Part shown: positions 18,649 to 28,321 of the stretch, piece by piece
Layout: every line of letters starts with the position of its first letter
Numbering within the stretch: position 1 is the stretch's first letter
Origin: Winogradskyella vincentii
GTDB lineage: Bacteria > Bacteroidota > Bacteroidia > Flavobacteriales > Flavobacteriaceae
Direction: 5' to 3'
DNA: 64,000 nt
Assembly (NCBI RefSeq): GCF_020166345.1
Contig: NZ_JAIUJS010000002.1
Location: 310,001-374,000, forward strand
Translations under genes and position numbers: made by a program
Notes under the pieces: model-generated
The model's input: the letters and a program-made list of their open reading frames with translations, nothing else
What the model was told of the DNA's origin: nothing
The model's database searches: none

Positions 18649-19074
18649 TTAATTTAATTGTGTTTGGTATGCAATAGCATACATTTTAAGTTGTTTTATC
18701 ATACTAACCAAACCGTTTGCTCTAGTTGGTGATAAATGCTCTTTTAAACCTATTTTATCTATAAATTCAGTATCAGCATCAATGATATCTTTTGGATGTT
18801 GACCGGAAAAAACTCGAATTAAAATGGCTATTATTCCCTTAGTAATAATAGCATCACTATCGGCTGTAAAATTGACTTTGTCATTTTCCATTTCCGCATG
18901 TACCCAAACTTTACTTTGGCAGCCTTTTATTATATGGTCGTCAGTTTTATATTTTTCTTCAATAAGAGGTAATGTCTTACCCAAGTCTATCATGTATTGA
19001 TATCTTTCTTCCCAGTCCTCAAACATTGAGAATTCATCAATAATTTCGTTTTGTACTTCTGCAATAGTCATCAT
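18649..19074 (-). CDS. sufE: Cysteine desulfuration protein SufE
   Basis: Sulfur acceptor that takes persulfide from SufS and passes it to the SufBCD scaffold. It is 141 residues. The catalytic Cys lies in KGCQSKVW (about residue 52) and the helix TRANGLVSMIKQLK is at the C-terminus. A TTG at 19077 precedes two consecutive ATGs; the ATG at 19074 is chosen. It is separated from sufS by two lipoprotein genes on the same strand, so it may be expressed from a second promoter. Confidence 0.94.
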   Translation of the reverse strand: MMTIAEVQNEIIDEFSMFEDWEERYQYMIDLGKTLPLIEEKYKTDDHIIKGCQSKVWVHAEMENDKVNFTADSDAIITKGIIAILIRVFSGQHPKDIIDADTEFIDKIGLKEHLSPTRANGLVSMIKQLKMYAIAYQTQLN

Positions 19075-19104
19075 CAATTGTTTTGTCGCAAAATTACAAA
19101 AACC

Positions 19105-19923
19105 CTACTGTTTAGTTACATTTTCTTTTATCGATAACACTTTATTAACTAATGTTTCTATTTCTTTTGGCGGATGGCCATGATCAAAACTTGGAGTAGT
19201 TTTTTCAATACCATTTTTAATAATTGTTAATGTTGCAATTGGTGCTCCATCAAAAAGGCGTTTGTCAGTAGGAGCCTTCAGGTTTTCTAATTCAGCAAGA
19301 TTTAATTGATCTAATATTGATATTAGCTCATTTTTATCCTCCTCCGTACAATTATAGTCACTAAATACTTTTAAATTTCTATCTTGAGAAACACTGATTT
19401 TTGAATCTGAGATTTTTATATAATCAAAGGACCCTCTAGATATAGCTTTATAAATTACAACCGAACTAGCGTTTGGAATTGCTTTTTTCATGTTTTTTTC
19501 AACAACGGCCTTTTCCGCTTTTAAAACAATGCTGTCATCCGCATGAAACAAGAGATGGTTTTCATCCAATTCTATTTTAGTTGAGCTCTTCAATGTTGAA
19601 AAGAAATTGCGTTCTAAATCACCAATAGCTTTACCACAGAACTTTTTGGAAGACGCAATATCACTAAAACTAATTTTATTGTCTTTAAGGGTATAAGTAC
19701 CGAAAAAACTATTACAACCACCAAATCCAGTCACTCTATCAGAATTAGATTCAAAGGTGATTTTTAATGTTTGACCTTTGATCATTTCATCACCCATTTC
19801 TTTAATTATATAGCTGCCTGCTAGTGATTCTTGATCTAAACTTTTAGCATCCATTGAATTTTTATTAGAATTGCAAGAGTTGGAAAAAAGTAAAATACTT
19901 AAAAAAGAAAATAAAAATTTCAT
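19105..19923 (-). CDS. META domain lipoprotein
   Basis: Predicted envelope lipoprotein of 272 residues with lipobox FSNSC (Cys17). The META (HslJ-like) domain spans about residues 30-140, with the signature VTGFGGCNSFFGTYTLKDNKISFSDIA. A second region (about 150-270, SVVIYKAISRGSFDYIKIS, ending in a GHPPKEIETLVNKVL helix) is not a second META copy and is unrecognised. It lies in the suf locus between the M43 protease and sufE, 30 bp upstream of sufE, without obvious functional relation to Fe-S assembly. Confidence 0.85.
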   Translation of the reverse strand: MKFLFSFLSILLFSNSCNSNKNSMDAKSLDQESLAGSYIIKEMGDEMIKGQTLKITFESNSDRVTGFGGCNSFFGTYTLKDNKISFSDIASSKKFCGKAIGDLERNFFSTLKSSTKIELDENHLLFHADDSIVLKAEKAVVEKNMKKAIPNASSVVIYKAISRGSFDYIKISDSKISVSQDRNLKVFSDYNCTEEDKNELISILDQLNLAELENLKAPTDKRLFDGAPIATLTIIKNGIEKTTPSFDHGHPPKEIETLVNKVLSIKENVTKQ

Positions 19924-19975
19924 CGCCTATAGATTAAAAGTTAAAGATATCGTTTTTTTATCATCGAAATCTATG

Positions 19976-20010
19976 CCATAAAAAAAGGCACCTTAAAAAG
20001 GTGCCTTTTT
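19976..20010 (-). terminator. Intrinsic terminator after the M43 protease gene
   Basis: A 13-bp stem (19982-19994 with 19998-20010) with a 3-nt loop, flanked by A6 on the plus strand (T6 on the minus strand). It lies between the M43 protease stop and the META lipoprotein start, so it separates the upstream genes from META-sufE-sufT-DUF2480. Confidence 0.88.
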
Positions 20011-20027
20011 ACTATATCTAAACAGTC

Positions 20028-21089
20028 TTAGTTACCTGTAAACTCATCTCTTGGTCCTCCAGGAGCAAGTACAGATCTCATTCTTTCTTTTTGTCCTTGA
20101 GTAAATAAGCCCATACAGTCGTCATCAGTATAGTCCATATAGTTTTCAGTCATGTCAATAGATCTACAGTGACTAACTTGACCAGGACATCCATAGTTAG
20201 GACGGTCTGATTTTGGTGTATCTGACACGAAATCGTCTCTATTACATCTGCCATCTCCCCAAATATGTCTTAGGTTTAACCAGTGTCCAACTTCATGTGT
20301 AGTAGTTCTGCCTCCATCAAAAGGAGCAGTGGCAGTGCCAGTAGTTCCAAAGTATTGTGGAGAAACAACAACACCATCTGTTGAAGCATTACCTCCAGGG
20401 AATTGTGCATATCCTAATATTCCACCTCCAATGTTAGCTACCCAAATTGTCAAATGGCCAGGTAGTGCTGGGTAAACAGATTTAACAGCATCATTTGTTC
20501 CCCATTGAGATGTAGAATTTGCTCTTCTATCAACGTTTGCTAAAGTAAATGTGATATCTACATCAGCACCTCTTTCAGGATACGTATTTACATCACTGAA
20601 ATTTGTATCGTTAAAATCTGCATTAAGAACAGATATTTGAGAATTAATCTGAGAATCACTTATATTTTGAGCACTGTTTGCATAAACAACATAAACATAT
20701 ACTGGGATATTAATTGATCCAAGGCCATCATCAGTTGGTGGATCTCCACCACCATCATCTCCACCACCATTGTTACCACCACCATTTCCGTTTCCATTTC
20801 CGTTTCCAGGGCGTAAATTGTTGGCGAATCTTCTTGATCTTTCTTCAATGTTGTACATGGCCTGGTATAAACCTGGGTTTTCATTTAACTGTCTATTTAA
20901 AACAGTCATTGATGTGCAGTTTTTACCATCCGAACTCTTATCTGCCGTACCTGCTTCAACAGGATCTGTATACAAATAAAAGTCTGACATGTCCACAGTA
21001 GTTTCTTGTTCTTGGGTTCCGTTAGAGTCATCAGAACATCCAATAAAAAAGGCTCCAACTAGGGCTAATCCTAATAATGATTTTTTCAT
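20028..21089 (-). CDS. Pappalysin-type (M43) zinc metalloprotease lipoprotein
   Basis: Exported protease of 353 residues. A lipobox (FFIGC, Cys18) is followed by a short domain, a low-complexity Gly/Asn/Asp linker (about 92-122) and the catalytic domain. The zinc site is HEVGHWLNLRH (His265, Glu266, His269, His275) and the methionine turn is within CRSIDMTENYMDYTDDDCM. Conserved cysteines frame the active site as in M43B enzymes. There is no T9SS C-terminal domain, so it is probably held on the outer membrane through the lipid. It is flanked by sufS and a terminator. Confidence 0.92.
   Translation of the reverse strand: MKKSLLGLALVGAFFIGCSDDSNGTQEQETTVDMSDFYLYTDPVEAGTADKSSDGKNCTSMTVLNRQLNENPGLYQAMYNIEERSRRFANNLRPGNGNGNGNGGGNNGGGDDGGGDPPTDDGLGSINIPVYVYVVYANSAQNISDSQINSQISVLNADFNDTNFSDVNTYPERGADVDITFTLANVDRRANSTSQWGTNDAVKSVYPALPGHLTIWVANIGGGILGYAQFPGGNASTDGVVVSPQYFGTTGTATAPFDGGRTTTHEVGHWLNLRHIWGDGRCNRDDFVSDTPKSDRPNYGCPGQVSHCRSIDMTENYMDYTDDDCMGLFTQGQKERMRSVLAPGGPRDEFTGN
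20785..20808. repeat. Hexanucleotide repeat TTTCC(G/A) x4 in the protease linker
   Basis: Four head-to-tail copies of TTTCCR encode the Gly-Asn run of the M43 protease linker; the flank (about 20750-20784) is a CCA-rich simple sequence encoding Gly/Asp. Copy-number change would keep the frame. Confidence 0.7.
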
Positions 21090-21249
21090 AAATATTGAGA
21101 GTTTTTAAATTTATTAGCCGAATATATGATAATAATTTAAAAACTTAACAAATATTTAAGGAATTAATATGAATAATCGATAAACTGCAAAATATCAGAA
21201 TGTTACCGAGTATATGGTTTTATGGGATAATAATCTAAAAATTAAATAG

Positions 21250-22467
21250 TTATGATAGCATCATAATTGACTTTTTAAGTGCAGAAATAAATAAGTCAAT
21301 TTCTTCTTTTGTATTGTAGAACATAAATGATGCACGGACAGTACCTGGAATTTTATAAAAGTCCATAATTGGTTGTGCACAATGATGCCCAGTGCGGACA
21401 GCAATACCCATTTTGTCAAGTAGAGTGCCTAAATCATATGGGTGAATGTTACCTACATTAAATGAAATTACAGAAGTTTTATTAGCTGAAGTGCCATAAA
21501 TTTTTAACTCTTGAATTTGAAGCAATTCATTGGTAGCATATTCTAAAAGTTCATCCTCATATTGTGCTATGGTTCCGAATCCAATAGTATTCATATAATC
21601 TATGGCTGCACCAAAAGCAATTCCGCCACATACGTTTGGCGTACCAGCCTCAAATTTATGAGGTAAATCTGCATAGGTGGTTTTGTCAAAGGAGACTTCA
21701 GCTATCATTTCGCCACCACCTTGATAAGGCGGTAATTTTTGAAGCCATTCTTCTTTTCCATATAACATACCAATTCCAGTAGGTCCACAAATTTTGTGAG
21801 CAGAACACACATAAAAATCTACATTTAATTTCTGAACATCTGGCTTTAAATGTGGACATGCTTGCGCACCATCAATTAAAACGGCCGCTCCAACATTATG
21901 TGCTTTATCAATAATGTTTTCTATTGGGTTAATTGTGCCTAATGCATTAGAAATATGATTCACAAAGACCAACTTTGTGTTTTCATTAAGAAGCTTATCA
22001 TATTCTGAAATTATTAGCTCCCCCTCTGAACTCATAGGAATTACCTTTAGCGTAGCCCCTGTTTTTTCACAGAGCATTTGCCATGGTACGATGTTACTAT
22101 GATGTTCTAAGGCAGAAACGATAATTTCATCTCCTTTTTTTAATAGTGAAGCAAACCCATTTGCGACCATATTGATACTGTGGGTTGTGCCCGAAGTGAA
22201 AATTATCTCATGAGGATGTTTAGCATTGAAATGCGATTGAATTGTCCTACGTGCATTCTCATAGGCGTCAGTCGCTTCTTGACTTAAGGCATGTACACCT
22301 CGATGAATATTTGCGTTGTAGTTAGAATAGTAATCTACAATAACGTCAATCACCTGCTGAGGTGTTTGAGAGGTCGCTGCATTATCTAAATAAACTAATG
22401 GTTTGCCGTTAACCTTTCTATTAAGAATTGGGAAATCTTTTCTTATGCTCTCAACATCAAATACCAT
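21250..22467 (-). CDS. sufS: Cysteine desulfurase SufS
   Basis: PLP enzyme that removes sulfur from cysteine for Fe-S cluster synthesis. It is 405 residues from the ATG at 22467; a TTG at 22482 would add five residues. The PLP lysine is in SAHKICGPTG (Lys225) and the active-site Cys in GHHCAQP (Cys363), with the class II loop RTGHHCAQPIMDF. N-terminal VYLDNAATSQTP is typical. It follows sufD by a few bases in the order sufA-B-X-C-D-S. Confidence 0.96.
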   Translation of the reverse strand: MVFDVESIRKDFPILNRKVNGKPLVYLDNAATSQTPQQVIDVIVDYYSNYNANIHRGVHALSQEATDAYENARRTIQSHFNAKHPHEIIFTSGTTHSINMVANGFASLLKKGDEIIVSALEHHSNIVPWQMLCEKTGATLKVIPMSSEGELIISEYDKLLNENTKLVFVNHISNALGTINPIENIIDKAHNVGAAVLIDGAQACPHLKPDVQKLNVDFYVCSAHKICGPTGIGMLYGKEEWLQKLPPYQGGGEMIAEVSFDKTTYADLPHKFEAGTPNVCGGIAFGAAIDYMNTIGFGTIAQYEDELLEYATNELLQIQELKIYGTSANKTSVISFNVGNIHPYDLGTLLDKMGIAVRTGHHCAQPIMDFYKIPGTVRASFMFYNTKEEIDLFISALKKSIMMLS

Positions 22468-22488
22468 TTCTTCTCCTAACAACTTTAT

Positions 22489-23802
22489 TTAAAGGTCAAA
22501 ACCGATGTCAACACCCAGTTTGTTGGCTATAATTCTAGTTATGCGATTTTTAAGTACAGGAATTTTTACTGAGTCAAGTACATTATTACTAAAAGCAAAC
22601 ATCAATAATGCTTTGGCTTCCTTTTCAGGAATACCTCTAGATCTAAGATAAAACATTGCGCTTTCATCTAATTGACCAATGGTACAACCATGCGAACATT
22701 TTACATCATCAGCAAAAATTTCTAGTTGAGGTTTTGTGTTAATACTGGCTTTATCGCTAATTAAAACATTGTTGTTAGCTTGAAATGCATTAGTTTTTTG
22801 CGCTTCTTTCTCCACTACAACCTTACCATTAAAAACACCAGTAGCGCTATCATCAAAAATACCCTTATAGTCTTGATGACTCTCACAGTTTGGTTCAATA
22901 TGGTGAACAAGTGTATTATGATCTACATGTTGTTTATCTCCAATAATGGTTATTCCCTTCATGGTAGAGTCAATACGCTCACCGTTTTGATAATAGTTTA
23001 AATTATTTCGTGTTAGTTTACCACCAAATGAAAACGTATGAACTTTAGCAATACTTTCTTGCTTTTGATTTATAAACGTATTATCAATCAATGATGCTGT
23101 AGATCTATCATTTTGAATCTTGTAGTAATCTACAATTGCTCTTTTATTGGCAAAAATCTCAGTTACACTATTTGTTAAAATTGGATTATCTGTTAAGCTT
23201 TGATGACGCTCAATAATTTGAACATGAGAATTCTCATCTACCACAACTAAATTACGCGGTTGAAGCATTAAAGCAGATTCATTACCAGTAGAAAAATGTA
23301 ATATTTGAATAGGTTTTTCTACCAACTTGTTTTTTGGAATATGGATGTAAGCTCCTTCTGCCGAAAACGCCGTATTTAAAGAAGATAAACCATCTTTAGA
23401 TGCTATTTTATTGAAATAATTCTCAATGATTAAACGATACTTTGGCTTTGTAAGTGCAGAAGACATTAAACAAACATCAATTCCATCATGTGTCGTTTGA
23501 GACAAGTGTGATGAGTATTTTCCATCAATAAAGATGATTTTATAAGAATCAATTTCATGAAGAAAATACTTCTTTACATCCTTGAATTCAAGAGCTTTTT
23601 CATGCTTTGGGAAAACACTATAATCGTGCTTTAAAACCGAATTTAATGAGGTGTATTTCCAAGCTTCTTGTCGCTTCGTTGGGAAACCTTCAACTTCGAA
23701 AGTCTTTATAGCTTCAGTCCTAATATCATGTACTGGTGAATCTATGTCTACCATATTTTCAAATGCCATGAATGAGGATACTAATTTTTCTTTTAATTCC
23801 AT
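22489..23802 (-). CDS. sufD: Fe-S cluster assembly protein SufD
   Basis: Scaffold partner of SufB and SufC, 437 residues. It has the alpha-helical N-terminus with PTKRQEAWKYTSL and the right-handed beta-helix core, ending in the conserved DVKCSHGCTIGQLDESAMFYLRSRGIPEKEAKALLMFAF (positions about 365-405). Gene order and length are normal. Ten bases separate it from sufC. Confidence 0.95.
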   Translation of the reverse strand: MELKEKLVSSFMAFENMVDIDSPVHDIRTEAIKTFEVEGFPTKRQEAWKYTSLNSVLKHDYSVFPKHEKALEFKDVKKYFLHEIDSYKIIFIDGKYSSHLSQTTHDGIDVCLMSSALTKPKYRLIIENYFNKIASKDGLSSLNTAFSAEGAYIHIPKNKLVEKPIQILHFSTGNESALMLQPRNLVVVDENSHVQIIERHQSLTDNPILTNSVTEIFANKRAIVDYYKIQNDRSTASLIDNTFINQKQESIAKVHTFSFGGKLTRNNLNYYQNGERIDSTMKGITIIGDKQHVDHNTLVHHIEPNCESHQDYKGIFDDSATGVFNGKVVVEKEAQKTNAFQANNNVLISDKASINTKPQLEIFADDVKCSHGCTIGQLDESAMFYLRSRGIPEKEAKALLMFAFSNNVLDSVKIPVLKNRITRIIANKLGVDIGFDL

Positions 23803-23812
23803 TTGCTTAATA

Positions 23813-24565
23813 TTAAGCGTTTACTTCTTCCTTAACCCAGTCATAACCTTTAGCTTCTAATTCGTGAGCTAAATCTTTTGTTCCTGTTTTCACAATTCTA
23901 CCGTTATGCAAAACATGTACAAAATCCGGTACTATATAGTCTAACAATCTTTGGTAATGTGTTATAACAATAACAGCATTGTCCTCAGACTTAAGCTTAT
24001 TTACACCATTAGCTACAATTCTTAGCGCATCAATATCTAAACCAGAATCAGTTTCATCTAAAATGGCCAATTTTGGCTCTAGCATTGCCATTTGAAAAAT
24101 TTCATTACGCTTTTTCTCACCACCAGAAAAACCTTCGTTTAGCGAGCGCGATAAGAACTTACGATCAATGTCTAAAAGCTCAGATTTTTCTCTTATAAGC
24201 TTTAGCATTTCATTTGCTGGCATATCCTCTAAACCTTGCGCCTTACGTGTCTCGTTAATCGCTGTTTTAATAAAGTTCGTAACACTAACTCCGGGAATTT
24301 CAACAGGATATTGAAACGACATAAACACTCCTTTATGAGCACGCTCTTCAGGTCCAAGTTCGTCAATATTTTCTCCATCTAAAATGATTTCACCCTCATC
24401 TACTTCATATTCTTCTTTACCAGCTATTACTGATGCCAAAGTACTTTTTCCTGAACCATTTGGCCCCATAATAGCATGTACTTCACCTGGTCTTACATGT
24501 AGATCTATACCTTTTAAGATTGCCTTATCTTCTACACTCGCATGTAAATTCTTTATTTTTAACAT
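23813..24565 (-). CDS. sufC: Fe-S cluster assembly ATPase SufC
   Basis: ABC-type ATPase of the SufBCD scaffold, 250 residues. Walker [10 protein letters not shown] (about residues 35-43), Q-loop [10 protein letters not shown], signature [14 protein letters not shown], Walker [17 protein letters not shown] and the switch His in VITHYQRLL are all intact. No transmembrane segment is present, as expected of soluble SufC. Confidence 0.96.
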   Translation of the reverse strand: MLKIKNLHASVEDKAILKGIDLHVRPGEVHAIMGPNGSGKSTLASVIAGKEEYEVDEGEIILDGENIDELGPEERAHKGVFMSFQYPVEIPGVSVTNFIKTAINETRKAQGLEDMPANEMLKLIREKSELLDIDRKFLSRSLNEGFSGGEKKRNEIFQMAMLEPKLAILDETDSGLDIDALRIVANGVNKLKSEDNAVIVITHYQRLLDYIVPDFVHVLHNGRIVKTGTKDLAHELEAKGYDWVKEEVNA

Positions 24566-24570
24566 TGTCT

Positions 24571-24987
24571 TTAATTTGCTAGTTTTATAACGTCGTCTTT
24601 ATTTGGGTCAGGTGTTTCCACCTTTAAAATTTCTTTTATTTCAAGATTATATTTCCAGAGGCTGGCCTCATTTGAATTTTCAATTCTTTTAACTCTTACC
24701 GTAACTGGCACAGAGGTATATTCATCTTCTTTAAATGGTTTTACCTTTTCATTTAAGGCCTTCATATTATCGTCTACGATTACGCCATAAATGTCATTTC
24801 CGGATTGAAATACCGCTGCATTTTTATTTGCATCGTACACAAAATCACCTTTCATTGTAATAAAACCATCATTTGCATCGTATGATTTTGCTCTATTTTC
24901 CTCAAGATTTACATTTTGCTTAGCATCGTTTTTACAACTTGAAAAACTGATTATCGCAATTAGAATGCATACAATTTTTTTCATCAT
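24571..24987 (-). CDS. Small lipoprotein of unknown function within the suf operon
   Basis: A 138-residue predicted lipoprotein with lipobox ISFSSC (Cys18). The mature part contains short beta-strands ([59 protein letters not shown]). I do not recognise a family. It lies between sufB and sufC, 5 bp and 9 bp from its neighbours, so it is almost certainly co-transcribed. An envelope lipoprotein is out of place in a cytosolic Fe-S pathway; nothing in the sequence shows a cluster-binding motif. Confidence 0.75.
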   Translation of the reverse strand: MMKKIVCILIAIISFSSCKNDAKQNVNLEENRAKSYDANDGFITMKGDFVYDANKNAAVFQSGNDIYGVIVDDNMKALNEKVKPFKEDEYTSVPVTVRVKRIENSNEASLWKYNLEIKEILKVETPDPNKDDVIKLAN

Positions 24988-24996
24988 TATAATGTA

Positions 24997-26445
24997 TTAA
25001 CCTACTGATCCTTCTAAACTAATTTCTAATAATTTCTGAGCCTCTACAGCAAATTCCATAGGCAGTTTGTTCAGAACTTCTTTACTAAAACCATTGACAA
25101 TAAGAGCTATTGCCTTTTCTGTATCAATTCCTCTTTGGTTACAATAGAAAATCTGATCTTCACCAATTTTACTTGTAGTAGCTTCGTGTTCTATTTGTGC
25201 CGATTTGTTTTTTGCTTCGATATACGGGAAGGTATGTGCACCACACTCATTACCCATTAGTAAACTATCACATTGTGAGAAATTACGAGCATTATTTGCT
25301 CTAGGGCTTATTTGAACTAATCCACGATACGAATTTTGTGACTTACCTGCAGAAATACCCTTAGAAATAATGGTTGATTTTGTATTATCACCAAGGTGAA
25401 TCATTTTTGTTCCAGTATCTGCTTGTTGATAATTGTTTGTTACGGCAATTGAATAAAATTCACCTACTGAGTTGTCTCCTTTTAATATACAAGAAGGATA
25501 TTTCCAAGTTACGGCACTTCCTGTCTCAACTTGGGTCCAAGAAATTTTAGCATTCTTTTCGCACAATCCACGTTTTGTAACAAAATTGTACACACCACCT
25601 TTACCTTCAGCATTTCCAGGGAACCAGTTTTGAACAGTTGAGTATTTTATCTCCGCGTCATCAAGTGCAATCAATTCCACAACGGCTGCATGAAGTTGGT
25701 TTTCGTCTCTACTTGGAGCCGTACAACCTTCTAAATAACTTACATAGCTACCTTCATCTGCAATCACCAAAGTTCTTTCAAATTGACCAGTCCCAGCCTG
25801 ATTTATTCTAAAATAAGTAGACAATTCCATTGGGCATTTAACACCTTTCGGAATATAGCAAAATGAACCATCACTAAAAACAGCACTGTTTAATGCAGCA
25901 TAGAAATTATCTTTTTTAGGTACAACTGTACCTATATATTTTCTCACCAATTCCGGATGCTCCTGAATGGCTTCAGAAATACTCATGAATATGATACCCT
26001 TTTCTGCCAATGTCTTTTTAAATGTTGTGGCTACAGACACAGAATCTACTACAACATCCATTGCAACACCAGCTAATTTCTTTTGCTCATCTAGGGAAAT
26101 TCCTAATTTCTCAAAAGTTGCTAAAAGTTCAGGGTCTACTTCATCTAGGCTATCATACTTAGGTTTGCTGTTTGGAGCAGAATAATATGAGATGGCTTGA
26201 AAATCTGGTTTTTCGTAATGAACATTTGCCCAGTCTGGCTCAGTCATTTCTTTCCATACTTTAAAAGCTTCAAGTCTCCACTCTGTCATCCACTCTGGCT
26301 CTTCCTTTTTCTTGGATATTGCTTTTACAATATCTTCATTTAAACCTTTCGGGAATGTTTCAGATTCAATATCTGTGTAAAAACCATATTCATACTCTTT
26401 GGTTTTTAATTCCTCTCTTAAATCGTCTTCAGTATATTTACTCAT
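24997..26445 (-). CDS. sufB: Fe-S cluster assembly protein SufB
   Basis: Core scaffold subunit, 482 residues. Conserved features include the N-terminal [16 protein letters not shown], the central [40 protein letters not shown] (about 290-330) with its conserved Cys, and the C-terminal [19 protein letters not shown]. Length and motifs are complete. It follows sufA by 9 bp. Confidence 0.96.
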   Translation of the reverse strand: MSKYTEDDLREELKTKEYEYGFYTDIESETFPKGLNEDIVKAISKKKEEPEWMTEWRLEAFKVWKEMTEPDWANVHYEKPDFQAISYYSAPNSKPKYDSLDEVDPELLATFEKLGISLDEQKKLAGVAMDVVVDSVSVATTFKKTLAEKGIIFMSISEAIQEHPELVRKYIGTVVPKKDNFYAALNSAVFSDGSFCYIPKGVKCPMELSTYFRINQAGTGQFERTLVIADEGSYVSYLEGCTAPSRDENQLHAAVVELIALDDAEIKYSTVQNWFPGNAEGKGGVYNFVTKRGLCEKNAKISWTQVETGSAVTWKYPSCILKGDNSVGEFYSIAVTNNYQQADTGTKMIHLGDNTKSTIISKGISAGKSQNSYRGLVQISPRANNARNFSQCDSLLMGNECGAHTFPYIEAKNKSAQIEHEATTSKIGEDQIFYCNQRGIDTEKAIALIVNGFSKEVLNKLPMEFAVEAQKLLEISLEGSVG

Positions 26446-26454
26446 TAGTATTTT

Positions 26455-26784
26455 TTAAAGTGAAAATGATTCTCCACATCCACATGTGCGGTTGGCATTA
26501 GGATTATTAAAAACAAAGCCAGTTCCGTTAAGTCCTCCAGAATATTCTAGGGTGGTTCCAATTAAGTAAAGAAAGCTCTTCTTGTCAACTATGATTTTGA
26601 TACCATTGTCTTCAAAAATCTTATCGTCTTGGGCATGTTCTTTATCAAATTTAAGATCATAAGAAAGCCCAGAGCATCCACCACTTTTAACACCAACTCT
26701 GATGAAATCAGTATCTGGGTTATAGCCGTCATCAGTCATAAGTTCCATGACTTTTTTCTTCGCTTGTTCAGAAACTTTAATCAT
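26455..26784 (-). CDS. sufA: A-type Fe-S carrier (SufA/IscA family)
   Basis: Carrier that delivers clusters to apoproteins, 109 residues. The three conserved cysteines are present: Cys37 in GVKSGGCSGLSYDL and Cys101/Cys103 in the C-terminal TCGCGESF. First gene of the suf operon; a -7 element lies 33 bp upstream. Confidence 0.95.
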   Translation of the reverse strand: MIKVSEQAKKKVMELMTDDGYNPDTDFIRVGVKSGGCSGLSYDLKFDKEHAQDDKIFEDNGIKIIVDKKSFLYLIGTTLEYSGGLNGTGFVFNNPNANRTCGCGESFSL

Positions 26785-26816
26785 ATCGTTTAACTAGATT
26801 CGTTCTAAATTGAATG

Positions 26817-26824
26817 CAAATATA
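26817..26824 (-). promoter_or_regulatory. -7 promoter element of the suf operon
   Basis: CAAATATA on the plus strand (TATATTTG on the minus strand), 33 bp before the sufA start codon. No well-placed TTG was found at -33, suggesting an activator-dependent or weak promoter. Confidence 0.55.
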
Positions 26825-26850
26825 CGATATAACAAGGCTTAAACCATAAC

Positions 26851-26869
26851 TGCTAACATTATATTAGCA
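26851..26869. promoter_or_regulatory. Inverted repeat TGCTAA-N7-TTAGCA upstream of the suf promoter
   Basis: A 6-bp perfect inverted repeat with a 7-bp spacer, centred about 38 bp upstream of the -7 element. Position suits a transcription-factor site; it lacks a T tract and so is a poor terminator. Which regulator would bind is unknown. Confidence 0.35.
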
Positions 26870-26896
26870 TATGATTTCATAGGATTTGACTATGAG

Positions 26897-27136
26897 CTAT
26901 GCGGATAATTTTGCCTTAACGGATTGTAGTCTTAAATGATACAATTTTCTTAATACCGTTTTAATGTGAGTGTTGGGACTACTAATGTGTTCAAAATTTC
27001 CTTTGGTGTCTGTATTTACTACTATTCCGCAGTGGTTACAAGTTAGTTCGGAGGTTTGGTCATTATTACTTTTAGTTTTAATGTAATTATGACCAAAAAC
27101 TGCGCATGGTAGCGCTGAATTAGGGTAGGTTTTCAT
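26897..27136 (-). CDS. Small CxxC (zinc-ribbon-like) protein, paralogue 1
   Basis: A 79-residue protein from the ATG at 27136 (an upstream ATG-proximal extension to 27163 adds nine residues). It has CAVFGHNY near the N-terminus, a CNHC pair in the middle, a D-x-x-G turn, and a basic C-terminal helix with LRKLYHLRLQSVK. The same layout occurs in the two small proteins at 32798 and 33112, which supports the shorter start. Probably cytosolic; a Cys/His plus CxxC metal site is inferred. Function unknown. Confidence 0.7.
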   Translation of the reverse strand: MKTYPNSALPCAVFGHNYIKTKSNNDQTSELTCNHCGIVVNTDTKGNFEHISSPNTHIKTVLRKLYHLRLQSVKAKLSA

Positions 27137-27247
27137 AATGTTAGTTTCTTTGGGGACAGACAATTTAGTGAAAAACTGACTTTAGAACAGTTGAAATACC
27201 TAATTTTTCGATGAAATACACTAAATATTTAGAAAAACCCTTAAAAA

Positions 27248-28321
27248 TTAATTCTGAAAATCCGGATTGGCAATAAAAGAAGGGTCGGTTAATGTGAGTA
27301 AAAACGCCTTCAAATCTGCTTTTTCTTGGTCTGTTAATTGTACACCACCTTCATCAACTTTTTTCATTAATGGATCAATTGTTGGAGAGTTCTGAAGTCC
27401 TTCACTGTAATGATTAATAACTTCCTCTAATGTTGAAAATCTGCCGTCATGCATATATGGGGCAGAATAGGCTAAATTACGAAGTGAAGGCGATCTAAAT
27501 TTACCATTGTCTGAAGGGTCACCAGTAACTGCGCCAAGTCCTAAATCAGTAAATTGACTATCTAAACCATTGTTGTGAAAATCATTATCGGTCCACAAAG
27601 GATTATTAGGGTTTCCATGACAATGAAAGCAATCACCCTTATCTTCACGCAGAAAAATGTCTAATCCATTGATTTCTTGTGGTGATAAAACTGCTTGATC
27701 TCGCAAGTAGTTATCAAATTTTGAATTGGCAGAAATCAATGTTCTTTCAAATTGTGCAATGGCCTTGGTCGTAAGCTCTTTTGTTATTGTAGAAGTATTA
27801 AACGCTAGATCAAATAACTCAGGGTAATCTGGATGAGCTTGTAATCTTGCCACAACATTGTCCCAATCACTATGAAGTTCAATTGGATTTTCAACTGGTT
27901 CGATTGCTTGTGACTCTAGACTTAACGCCTTGCCATCCCAATTAAACCGTTCATTATAGTTCCAAGCCATATTAAAAAGAGGCATAGAATTACGTGTTCC
28001 GGCAATTCCGTCAATGCCTACACTTGTTGGTGCATTATCCGTAAATGCACTTTGAGGAGAATGACAAGATGCACAAGATTTTGTTCCATTGGCCGACAGA
28101 ATATTGTCAAAGAATAATCTTTTACCCAAGGCAATTCCTTCTGTGGTCTGAGGGTTATCAGATGGGATTATTGGATCAATAATATTATCTGAAAATATTT
28201 CAGGAATTACTAATGGTTGCAATTTTGGTACATGAGTACTATCATCGCTCGAACAATTATAATTTAGAATTAAGAGCCCGAAAAAGAAAATGATATGTCG
28301 CGTTCCTTTATTAGTTAACAT
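27248..28321 (-). CDS. Di-haem cytochrome c peroxidase, MbnH-like lipoprotein
   Basis: Exported di-haem protein of 357 residues. Lipobox LNYNC (Cys23) is followed by two haem motifs, CASCH (Cys83-Cys86-His87) and CFHCH (Cys231-Cys234-His235), in a bacterial cytochrome c peroxidase/MauG-type fold (GKRLFFDNILSANGTKSCASCHSP, FRSPSLRNLAYSAPYMHDGRFSTLEEVINHY). It overlaps the upstream MbnP-like gene by 11 bp. In characterised MbnP/MbnH pairs the di-haem enzyme oxidises a Trp of MbnP to kynurenine to create a copper site; the pairing here suggests the same, but it is inferred. A GTG at 28324 is less likely than the ATG. Confidence 0.88.
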   Translation of the reverse strand: MLTNKGTRHIIFFFGLLILNYNCSSDDSTHVPKLQPLVIPEIFSDNIIDPIIPSDNPQTTEGIALGKRLFFDNILSANGTKSCASCHSPQSAFTDNAPTSVGIDGIAGTRNSMPLFNMAWNYNERFNWDGKALSLESQAIEPVENPIELHSDWDNVVARLQAHPDYPELFDLAFNTSTITKELTTKAIAQFERTLISANSKFDNYLRDQAVLSPQEINGLDIFLREDKGDCFHCHGNPNNPLWTDNDFHNNGLDSQFTDLGLGAVTGDPSDNGKFRSPSLRNLAYSAPYMHDGRFSTLEEVINHYSEGLQNSPTIDPLMKKVDEGGVQLTDQEKADLKAFLLTLTDPSFIANPDFQN

